This document shows positions 36,001-47,950 of a DNA stretch of 64,000 nucleotides, one piece after another; the stretch's first letter is position 1; every line of letters starts with the position of its first letter. The notes beneath the pieces are model-generated. The model worked only from the letters and a program-made list of their open reading frames with translations, was not told the origin of the DNA and did no database searches. Position numbers and translations under genes: made by a program. This stretch comes from Camellia lanceoleosa (Eukaryota > Streptophyta > Magnoliopsida > Ericales > Theaceae). Location of the stretch: positions 1-64,000 of the forward strand of contig JANUSC010000367.1 in the NCBI GenBank assembly GCA_025200525.1, given 5' to 3'.

Positions 36001-39000
36001 ATATACAGATTCTCCTGCACAGTGGCAGATATTTAAATACGGCGTTTACCTGCCATTTCTCACGCATTGCGGTTCGAACACTCGAACACCTATACGGATT
36101 CTCCTGCACGGTGGCAGATACGTAAATACCGCGTTTACTTACCATTTCTCACGCAGTAGGGTTCGAAAACTCGAACACCTCCACGGATTCTCCTGCACAG
36201 TGGCAGATATGTAAATACGGCGTTTACTTACCATTACTCACGCATTAGGGTTCAAAAACTCGAACACCTATACGGATTCTCCTGCACAGTGGCAGATATG
36301 TAAATACGGCGTTTACTTACCATTTCTCACGCATTACGGTTTGAACACTAGAACACCTATACGGATTCTCCTACACAGTGGCATATATGTAAATACGACG
36401 TTTACTTACCATTACTCACGTATTAGGTTTCGAAAACTTGAACATCAATATGGATTCTCCGGCATAGTGGCAGATATGTAAATACGGCGTTTACCTCCCA
36501 TTTCTCACGCAGTACATTTCGAACACTCGAACACCTGTACGGATTCTCCTGCCGATGGCGAGATATGTAAATCTGGCGTTTACCTACCATTTCTCCGCAT
36601 TACGGTTGAACACTCGAACACCTATCTGATTCTCTGACGATGGCGGTATGTAAATCTGGCGTTTACCTACCATTTTTCCGCGCATTACGGTTGAACACTC
36701 GAACACCTATCTGATTCTCGGCACGATGGCGAATATGTAAATCTGGCGTTTACTTACCATTACTCACGCGCGGGGTTGGCTTCGAACACTTATCTGATTC
36801 TCTGCCGCGATGGCGATATGTAAATCACGGTGTTTACCTACCATTTCTCGCGCATTACGGTTGAACACTCGAACACCTATCACAATTCTCTGCGCGGTGG
36901 CGGAATCGTAAATCTGGCGTTTACTTACCATTTCTCGCGCGGTGAGGGTTAAAACTCAAACACCTCCACAGATTCTCTGCGCGATGGCGGATATGTAAAT
37001 CTGGCGTTTACTTACCATTACACCGCATGAGGGTTGGCTTCGAACACCTGTCAGATTCTCTGTCGCGTGGCGATATGTAAATCTGGCGTTTACCTACCGT
37101 TTCTCACGCATTACGGTTCGAACTCGAACACCTATCTGATTCTCTGCCTATGGTAGATATGTAAATCTGGCGTTTACTTACCATTACTCACGCGTATGGT
37201 TGGCTTCGAACACTTATCTGATTCTCTGCGCGATGGCGATATGTAAATCGGTGTTTACCTACCATTTCTCACGCATTACGGTTCGAACACTCGAACACCT
37301 ATCTGATTCTCTGCCGCGATGGCGGTGTAAATCTGGCGTTTACTTACCATTACTCACGCATTAGGGTTCAAAACTTCGAACACCTATCACAGTTCTCTGC
37401 CGCGATGGCGGATATGTAAATCTGGCGTTTAGTTACCATTTCTCATGCATTACGGTTCGAACACTCGAACACATGCAGATTCTCTGCTGATGGCGAGATA
37501 TGTAAATCTGGCGTTTACTTACCATTTCACGCGTTAGGGTTCGAACAATTGAACACATGCAATTCTCTGCCGCGATGGCGAGATATGTAAATCGGCGTTT
37601 ACTTACCCTTACTCACGCATTAGGGTTAGAAAACTTGAACACATGCGGATTCTCTGCCAGTGGAAGATATGTAAATCTGGCGTTTACCTACCATTTCTCA
37701 CGCATTACGGTTTGAACACTTTCGAACACCTATGCGGATTCTCTGCGATGGCGAATATATAAATCTGGCGTTTACTTACCATTTCGGCGTTAGGGTCCGA
37801 ACAATTGAACACTGTCGAATTCTCTGCGATGGCGAGATATGTAAATCGGCGTTTACTTACCATTACTCACGCATTAGGGTTCAAAACTTGAACACCTGTG
37901 CGGATTCTCTGCGGTGGCGGATATGTGAATCTGGCGTTTACTTACCATTACTCACGCATTAGGGTTCGCTTCGAACACCTACTCGGATTCTCTGACGCGA
38001 TGGCGGTATGTAAATCGGCGTTTACCACCATTTTTCACGCATTACGGTTGAACACTAGAACACCTATCACGGATTCTCGGCCGCGATGGCGGAATATGTA
38101 AATACGGCGTTTACTTACCATTACTCACGCATTAGGGTTCGAAAACTCGAACACCAATACGGATTCTCCTGTACAGTTGCCGATATGTAAATACGGCGTT
38201 TACCTAGCATTTCTCACGCATTACGGTTCGAACACTCGAACACCTATACGGATTCTCCTACACAGTGGCAGATATGTAAATACGGCGTTTACTTACCATT
38301 ACTCACGCATTATGGTTCGAAAACTCAAACACCTATACAGATTCTCCTGCACAGTGGCCGATATGTAAATACGGCGTTTACCTACCATTTCTCACGCATT
38401 ACGGTTCGAACACTCGAACACCTATACGGATTCTCTGCGCGATGGCGGTTTGTAAATCTGGCGTTTACTTACCATTACTCACGCATTAGGGTTCAAACTT
38501 CGAACACCTATCTCTGATTCTCTGCGCGATGGCGATATGTAAATCGGTGTTTACCTACCATTTCTCACGCATTACGGTTGAACACTCGAACACCTATCTG
38601 ATTCTCTGTAGCGGTGGCGGTCGTAAATCTGGCGTTTACTTACCATTTCTCGCGCGTAGGGTTGGCTTCGAACACCTCCGCGGATTCTCCTACCTGATGG
38701 CGAATATATGCATCTGGCGTTTACTTACCATTACTCACGTATTAGGGTTGGCTTCGAACACCTATACGGATTCTCTGCGTAGTGGCCGATATGTAAATCT
38801 GGCGTTTACCTACCATTTCTCATGCATTACGGTTGAACACTCGAACTCCTATACTGATTCTCTGCACGATGGCGGAATATGTAAATCTGGCGTTTACTTA
38901 CCATTACTCACGCATTATGATTCGATAACTCGAACACTTATCTGATTCTCTGCCGATGGCGATATGTAAATCTGGCGTTTACCTACCATTTCTCGCGCAT

Positions 39001-41217
39001 TACGGTTGAACACCGAGCACCTGCTCTGATTCTTACGCACGATGGCGGATTTGTAAATCTGGCGTTTACTTACCGTACTCATGCATTAGGGTTCAAAATC
39101 TCAAACACCTATCTGATTCACTGCGCATAGCGGATATGTAAATCTGGCGTTAACTTCCCATTTCTCACGCGCATTACGGTTGAACACTCGAACACTGTGC
39201 GGATTCTCCTGAGGCGATTTGTAAATCTGGCGTTTACTTACCATTTCTCACATATTACGGTTGAACATTGAACACCTACATGGATTCGCTGCGCGATGGC
39301 GGAATATGTAAATCTGGCTTACTTACCATTTACGTCGCTTTGTTGAACACTTTCGAACACCTATCTGATTCTCTGCCGATGGCGATATGTAAATCTGGCG
39401 TTTACTTACCACTACTCACGCATTAGGGTTCGAACTTGAACACCTATCGGATTCTCTGCCGATGGCGGATATTTAAATCTGGCGTTTACCTACCATTTCT
39501 CACGCATTACGGTTGAACACTTTCGAACACCTATCTGATTCTCTGCTGGCGGTGGCGGTCGTAAATCTGGCGTTTACTTACCATTTCTCGCACCTTGTAG
39601 GGTTCGCTTCGAACACCTCACGGATTCTCTGCCGCGATGGCGAGATATGTAAATCTGGCGTTTACCATTACTCACGCATTAGGGTTCAAAACTTCGTACA
39701 CCTATCACAGTTCTTACATGCGGTGGCGGAATATGTAAATCTGGCGTTTACTTACTATTACTCACGCATTAGGGTTGGCTTGAACACCTATCTGATTCTC
39801 TGCACGATGGCGAGATATTAAATCTGGCGTTTAGTTACCATTTCTCGGGCATTACGGTTCAACGATAGAACACCTATCGGATTCTCTGCGCGGTGGCGAT
39901 ATGTAAATCTGGCGTTTACTTACCATTACTCGCGCATTAGGGTTGGCTTGAACACTATCTGATTCTCTGCCGCGATGGCGGATATTTAAATCTGGCGTTT
40001 ACTGCCATTTTCTCACGCGTTAGGTTGAACACTCGAACACCTATACGGATTCTCTGCGCGGTGGCGGAATCGTAAATCTGGCGTTTACTTACCATTTCTC
40101 GCGCGGTAGGGTTGAAAACCGAACACCTCCGGATTCTCTGCGATGGCGGATATGTAAATCTGGCATTTACTTACCATTACTCACGCATTAGGGTTCAAAA
40201 CTTCGAACACCTATACGATTCTCTCTGCCGATGGCGGAATATGTAAATACGGCGTTTACTTACCATTTCTCACGCATTACGGTTTGAACACTAGAACACC
40301 TATACGGATTCTCCTACACAGTGGCATATATGTAAATACGACGTTTACTTACCATTACTCACGTATTAGGTTTCGAAAACTTGAACATCAATATGGATTC
40401 TCCGGCATAGTGGCAGATATGTAAATACGGCGTTTACCTCCCATTTCTCACGCAGTACATTTCGAACACTCGAACACCTGTACGGATTCTCCTGCACAGT
40501 GGCAGATATGTAAATACGGCGTTTACTTACCATTACTCACGCATTATGGTTCGAAAACTCGAACACCTATACAGATTCTCCTGCACAGTGGCCGACATGT
40601 AAACACGGTGTTTACCTACCATTTCTCACGCATTACGGTTCGAACACTCGAACACCTATCTGATTCTCTGCCGATTTTGAGATATGTAGATCTGGCGTTT
40701 ACTTACCATTACTCACGCGTATGGTTGAAAACACGAACACTTATCTGATTCTCTGCCGCGGTGGCGATATGTAAATCTGGCGTTTACCTACCATTTCTCA
40801 CGCATTACGTTTTGAACACTCGAACACCTATCTGATTCTCTGCGCGATGGCGGATTTGTAAATCTGGCGTTTACTTACCCATTACTTACGCATTAGGGTT
40901 CAAAACTTCGAACACCTATACGGATTCTCTGCGATGGCGGATATGTAAATCGGTGTTTACTTACCATTTCACGGCGTTAGGGTTGAACAATTAAACACTG
41001 TCACATGCAGTTCTCTGCCTGATGGCGAGATATGTAAATATGGCGTTTACCTACCATTTCTCACGCATTACGGTTTGAACACTCAAACTCTATCTGATTC
41101 TCCGATGCGGTGGCGGAATATGTGAATCTGGCGTTTACTTACCATTACTCACGCATTAGGGTTGAAAACTCAAACACCTATACTGATTCTCTGCGCGATG
41201 GCGGTATGTAAATCTGG
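30089..41217. repeat. Satellite block 3 (mixed A/B states)
   Basis: About 126 monomers, same orientation. State A and B monomers alternate in runs. The marker AACATCAATATGG occurs at 31079, 33277, 36441 and 40384. A second marker, an AACAATTGAACAC monomer, occurs near 31775, 33964, 34637, 37545, 37800 and, as a variant, 40987. A segment at about 32834-33385 is repeated at about 35993-36545, sharing the rare GATACGTAAATACCGCG and CACGCAGTAGGG variants in the same order. Confidence 0.97.
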
Positions 41218-44200
41218 TGTATGCTGCGTCCTTGAGAGGGACCTCGCGCTCTGATTCGGACTCCTTTTGTGTCGCGGTTCATCTGAACCAAAGAGTCCGA
41301 ATCAAACCGTCGTTTGAAAACAGATTTTTGAAAAGTAGTGCCAAACATGGATACGCTTTGCGGATTCTGAGTCGCCACCTAAATATTTTATTTTTTGGGA
41401 AATTTAGGAAACCACGACTCGTGGCGAAGGCCACGTGTCCGTCATCACAAAGTGGTCTTGGCTCGGCTTAGAGTGCGATCGGGGAAGGTCGACTATGAGC
41501 ACCCCCTCTGCTTGGTCCGAGATCTAAGCCTCTAACCGTGATATCCGTTTTTGAAAACCGTATGCGTTCTTATTCGGTTATTAACCTAGAATCACTATGT
41601 GATCGCACAACACAAAAGTATAGACTAGATCGCCTAACTTGGAAATAAACATTGCATATCGTTTTGTCAAAAAAACGTGTTGTTTTCTTTTTTACTCGAG
41701 TAGGCTAAAATTGATTTCAATGAGTTGTTCCAACTCGGGCAATCAACCTTCACCCACGGGCATTCAAGCGGTTGTATGACACATAAGCATTTAGCGCATG
41801 GCAATCCTATTGTCATGGCAACAATCACGTGCGATATGCTAAAAGCAAAAAAAAAAAAAACACATACTCGCGCCAAAATAATAAACTAGTTAGCAAAGCA
41901 TGCATGACCTAGTTCATGTTTAAGTGTCTAATGCAACACAGGCATGGATGCAGTCTAGAGTAGGCTCGGCTAACCCTAAACATGGCACATGAGATGTGAC
42001 AACTATCACGTATTCAATTTGGAATTGAAAGTACGATGCAATTTGTATGATGTACCGAGCCCGGTGCATGTAAACAAATGCATGAATGCACACATGCATT
42101 GCATAAGGTATGCTAATTTAAATATGCCCTAATCTACCATCGTAAGCAGGTAAATAAAAGGGAGAAAGAAATGGGGGTTGGAAGACATACATGCCACTCA
42201 CCCACACTTATTACATTTTTGCCCTCGCTCGGAAGGACCAAAAGAATATACAGAACCAAATAAATAATTAACTATTCTAGCTAATTAAATATTACAAATC
42301 AACTAAATTAATTAAATCAAATAATTAATCTATTTAAGCGATAAATGCCTCGGAAGGAGGCATTGCAATGTGGCCGGGACTCGCTCGGAAGCACCTTTCT
42401 TGGTGCAAGTGTGCCTCTGTTCCTCTGCTCTCCTTCTCGAAAATTCGAAAACTTGAGTGCCTCTCGAGCCTTTGGGGAGTATCATCGGTGGCGAGTCACC
42501 GGTGAGGAGAATCCACGACTCTGAATTTCATTATCGGTACGCCAAGGAAATGCGGCACTAAAGAGTGCCGATCGGCCATTATCCTGCAGAACACCTGGCG
42601 ACAATGAGAGAAACCAAAGGCAAGGCAATGCAAACCAAAGCATGTATGCACCAAGCACATCCCTCATCATGCTATGAACTCAAGAGGACATGTGCCTCGA
42701 TTCTCCGGACCATCAATCGCGCATTTCCATGTGATGACCCTAGAACCAAGGGTACAAATTTGATTTAAAATGCATACAAACCAAGCAATCACATAAAGGG
42801 TACCAAACCTCTATCAAACTCACTTCAAGAGGCTTGGTATGCATGTTAATGTGGTGCAATCCTAAGCATGTCATCTAGGATGCAAGATGGACAATATGAT
42901 GCATTTATGCAAACATACAAACAAGCATATAATGCAAGCATGCAATCCAATGGAATAACGGGCTGGGACATGAATTAGGCAACCTAAAAGGCCTAAGATC
43001 GTGGCGAAATGCCTAGAAATGAGACCAAATGCACATGCACATATGCAAGTGTTAAGGCCCAAGGCTTAGGCAAACAAGAAGCAATTCTCATGCATACTTA
43101 AAGAGGCCAAACATGGACTAATAGCATGCATTTAAAGCTCTGAAATTCGTTTTAAACACGATGCCAAATCATGCAATGAAGCATGCCAAACAAAGCATGC
43201 AAATGACCTAGGCTTAAAGCAAGTCATAAGGGCATTAAACCACACTTAGCACAATCATACATGGCAATATTCAAAGCACTTAAAGACAAAGTTTTCACAC
43301 ATAAAACTAAGCCTAAGGGACCACCTAGATGGCATCTAGGAAACATGGAATCTAAGGCATGCGACAAGGCCTAAACATAGAGCACTTAACACAAGCTCTT
43401 AAAGCATTAACAAGGCCACTAAGGCAATCAAACAAGCATGTATGAAGGACTGAAATGGCATGCTAGATGGTTCCAATCATCAAAAACAAAGCTAGAATAG
43501 CATACCACACTTTCATGCTTTTGAGGCCAACAAGCCAAATACAAAGAGGCTACCAAATGCATGCCAAGATTGGCCAAAATAGCTATGGACAGAGCTAAAT
43601 CATGGCAAAATAAGCTTACAAGCTTCACAAATCTAAGCTTAAAACATGCTAGAAAATAGGGCAAACAACCTAGGCATGTTAAGGCATAAAAGAGGCATTA
43701 CAAGGCAACTATACTAAGCATGTATAGGAGGCCAAAACCAACTTGAAAACATGTTATATCATAGTAATATAAGCATAGAAAACAAGTCAAACAAGCTCAA
43801 CACACACTCAAGCATGGGGCTCCCTCAAAAAGCAAAACTTGCCCTTTCAAGGACATCAAGGAGGGGTGGCCCTCTCCTTTCTAGGACTTTATGGCACCAT
43901 CTCCACCCTTGAAATCCCTCAAGATTTCAGTGGTGGAAAAAAACAAGTCCCGGATCTCTCCAAAATAGCACAAAAAGTGACCTTTTTCCAAGGTCTAAAG
44001 GGGTCAAACCTCCCCAAACCACAAAACACTCTTAATATACAATGAAGAGGGTTCAAAATCAGAACTTTTTGTGTTATATGCTAAGCTCAGAAACTATTTT
44101 AAACTAGGTAAAAATGGAGTGCAAAATAGGGGAATAAAATGCAAGTTTCTCACCCTTGTTGTCTATCTTCACAAGAGTTGATGTTGTTGCTTCCTTGAGC

Positions 44201-44876
44201 TCCAAACCAGTCAAAAATGTCAAGAACCGACCTTTGGAACCTCGGAACCAAGAGAAGGTGGAACTCTAGGTGTTTTAGTGCAATAGTGTGAACTAAACAC
44301 CTAGTGTACTAAGGAAAAAGAGATATGATATATGTATCTAACTTAACCTAAAACGAGCTCCGACTCTCTAACAATGGCTCATGCTCTGAAAAAATGCTAA
44401 CCCTAAGTCAAGAGGGAGAGCTTTCCTCTTATAGAACTTGTAAACTTACAAGCTAAGCAAACAAGACTCATCCCCTCCATACACGTGTATGGAGAAAATG
44501 CTCAAAAAGGCATGCGAAAATATCTCGAGCATTTGTAAAGTGGTCGGCTGGGCAAAATGGTCATTTCGCCCAAAATAGTGCGGACCGGCACAAAATAGTG
44601 CCGACGGCACAATATAGTGCCGATGACAACTAAAAGCGACCCGATGGCCTCTAGCCCCGGCGGTGGTGTGTGGGGATGCCTCATAAAGCATTCCCACCTC
44701 AGGCAAAACACAAGTGTTTGGTGCAAAACCAAACACAAGCAGTCGGAGAGAGGAGGGTCGGCGCGGCGCGGCGGCGGCTCCTCAGGAACTCCAAACGAAC
44801 ACAAACATGGATGATCACCGAGTGTTCCAACGGTGACGTCCAAGTCTTGAGGACGGTCAAAAATGGGGTGTCTACA
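41218..44876 (-). mobile_element. Inverted solo LTR of the large-retrotransposon family
   Basis: The reverse complement of 41218-44876 aligns throughout with the LTRs at 4348 and 19087. It starts TGTAGACACCCC (44876 downward) and ends GCAGCATACA, for a length of 3659 bp. It keeps the GTCCTCAAGACTTGG start, the G-box palindrome (44475-44494), the CTATAAGAG box (44426-44434) and the AAGTAGTGCCAAACATGGA text. Satellite abuts both ends, so no internal region or second LTR remains. It is more diverged from the two LTRs at 4348 and 19087 than they are from each other, suggesting an older or separate insertion. Flanking text is AAATCTGG on the left and ACGGC on the right, an imperfect target duplication. 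Confidence 0.9.
44426..44494 (-). promoter_or_regulatory. Solo-LTR palindrome (G-box) and TATA box
   Basis: CTCCATACACGTGTATGGAG at 44475-44494 is a perfect 20-bp palindrome centred on CACGTG. CTATAAGAG is at 44434-44426 on the minus strand, about 40 bp downstream in LTR orientation. The other two LTRs have shortened centres, so this copy may preserve the ancestral form. Confidence 0.6.
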
Positions 44877-47800
44877 ACGGCGTTTACCTACCATTTTTCA
44901 CGCATTACGGTTTGAACACTCGAACACCTATACGGATTCTCCTGCATGGTGGCAGATATGTAAATACGGCGTTTACTTACCATTTCCCACGCATTACGGT
45001 TCGAACACTCGAACACCTATATGGATTGTCCTGCACAGTGGCAGATATGTAAATACGGCGTTTACCTACCATTTCTCACGCATTACAGTTCGAACACTCG
45101 AACACCTATACGGATTCTCGTGCACAGTGGCAGATATGTAAATACGGCGTTTACTTACCATTACTCATGCATTAGGGTTGGCTTCGAACACTTATACTGA
45201 TTCTCTGCCTGGTGGCGATATGTAAATACGGTGTTTACCTACCATTTCACGCATTACGGTTGAACACTCGAACACCTATACTGATTCTCTGCGATGGCGA
45301 ATTTGTAAATACGGCGTTTACTTACCATTACTCACGCGTGGGGTTCAAAACTTCGAACACCTATACTGATTCTCTCCGGCCGATGGCGGAATATGTAAAT
45401 CTGGCGTTTACTTACCATTTCTCACGCATTACGGTTCGAACACTCGAACACATGCGGATTCTCTGCGCGATGGCGGAATATGTAAATCGGCGTTTACTTA
45501 CCATTTCGGCGGCGTTAGGGTTGAACAATTGAACACTGTATGAATTCTCCTGCGATGGCGGATATGTAAATCTGACGTTTACTTACCATTACTCACGCAT
45601 TAGGGTTCGGCTTGAACACACATGCGGATTCTCTGCCGATGGCGAGATATTTAAATCTGGCGTTTACCTACCATTTCTCGCGCATTTGGTTTGAACACTC
45701 GAACACACATGCAGATTCTCTGCGCATGGCGGATATGTAAATCTGGCGTTTACTTACCATTTCGGCGTGTTAGGGTTCGAACAAGCCCGAAGCTGTCACG
45801 AATTCTCACGCGATGGCAGATATGTAAATACGACGTTTACTTACCATTACTCACGCATTAGGGTTCGAAAACTTGAACACCTGTACGGATTCTCCTGCAC
45901 GGTGGCAGATATGTGAATACGGCGTTTACTTACCATTACTCACGCATTAGGGTTCGAAAACTCGAACACCTATACGGATTCTACGGCACAGTGACAGGTA
46001 TGTAAATACGGCGTTTACCTACCATTTCTCACGCATTACGGTTCGAACACTCGAACACCTATACGGATTCCCCTGCACAGTGGCAGATATGTAAATACGG
46101 CGTTTACTTACCATTACTCACGCATTAGGGTTCGAAAACTCGAACACCTATACGGATTCTCCTGTACAGTGGCCGATATGTAAATACGGCGTTTACCTAC
46201 CATTTCTCACGCATTACGGTTCGAACACTCGAACACCTATACGGATTCTCTGCCGATGGCGAATATGTAAATCTGGCGTTTACTTACCATTACACGCATT
46301 ATGGTTCGGCTTCGAACACTTATACAATTCTCTGCACGATGGCGATATGTAAATACGGTGTTTACCTACCATTTCTCACGCATTACGGTTCGAACACTCG
46401 AGCACCCATACGGATTCTTCGGCACAGTGGCAGATTTGTAAATACGGCGTTTACTTACCATTACTCATGCATTAGGGTTCAAAAACTCGAACACCTATAC
46501 GGATTCTCTGCACGATGGCGAATATGTAAATCTGGCGTTTACTTACCCTTTCTCACGCATACCGGTTCAACACTCAAACACGATGCAGATTCTCTGCCGC
46601 GATGGCGATATGTAAATACGGCGTTTACTTAGCATTTCACGCGTTACGGTTCGAACAACTGAACACTGTCAATTCTCTCAAGCGATGGCGGATATGTAAA
46701 TACCTGACGTTTACTTACCATTACTCACGATTAGGGTTCGCTTGAACACCTGTGCAGTTCTCTGCGCATGGCGGTTAACATCTGGCGTTTATCTACCATT
46801 TCTCACGCATTACGGTTTGAACACTCAAACACCTATCGGATTCTCTGCGCGGTGGCGGATATGTGAATACGGCGTTTACCATTACTCACGCATTATGGTT
46901 GGCTTCGAACACCTATACGGATTCTCAGCGATGGCGGTATGTAAATACTGGCGTTTACCTACCATTTTTCGCATTACGGTTCGAACACTCGAACACTATA
47001 CGATTCTCAAGCGATGGCGAATATGTAAATACGGCGTTTACTTACCATTACTCACGCATTAGGGTTCGAAAACTCGAACACCTATACGGATTCTCCTGTA
47101 CAGTGGCCGATATGTAAATACGGCGTTTACCTACCATTTCTCACGCATTACGGTTCGAACACTCGAACACCTATACGGATTCTCCTGCACAGTGGCAGAT
47201 ATGTAAATACGGCGTTTACTTACCATTACTCACGCATTATGGTTCGAAAACTCGAACACTTATACAGATTCTCCTGCACAGTGGCCGATATGTAAATACG
47301 GCGTTTACCTACCATTTCTCACGCATTACGGTTCGAACACTCGAACACCTATACGGATTCTCCTGCACAGTGGCAGATTTGTAAATACGGCGTTTACTTA
47401 CCATTACTCATGCATTAGGGTTCAAAAACTCGAACACCTATACGGATTCTCCTGCACAGTGGCAGATATGTAAATACGGCGTTTACTTACCATTTCTCAC
47501 GCATTACGGTTCGAACACTCGAACACCTGTACGGATTCTCGTACACAGAGGCAGATTTGTAAATACGGCGTTTACTTACCATTTCTCACATATTACGGTT
47601 CGAACACTCGAACACCTATATGGATTCTCCTGCACAGTGGCAGATATGTAAATACGGCGCTTACTTACCATTTCTCACGTTCTTTGTTGAACACTCGAAC
47701 ACCTATCACAATTCTCTGCCGATGGCGGATATGTAAATCTGGCGTTTACTTACCATTACTCACGCATTAGGGTTGGCTTCGAACACCTATACGGAATCTC

Positions 47801-47879
47801 CGCATGGCGAGATATGTAAATCTGGCGTTTACTTACCATTTCTCGCATTACGGTTTGAACACTAACGCCTATACGGATT

Positions 47880-47950
47880 CTCTCCTACAATGGCATATAT
47901 GGATTTTTACCTAAAGATAGTGGTAGAGTTATCTGGCGTTGACCTCCCAT
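47880..47950. repeat. Aberrant deleted monomer
   Basis: GGCATATATGGATTTTTACC joins the GGCATATATG text of one monomer to the ATATGGATTCTCC text of the next marker monomer, losing about one repeat length. It continues with unusual text (AAAGATAGTGGTAGAG) before normal satellite resumes. The same junction occurs at 49500. Confidence 0.7.
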
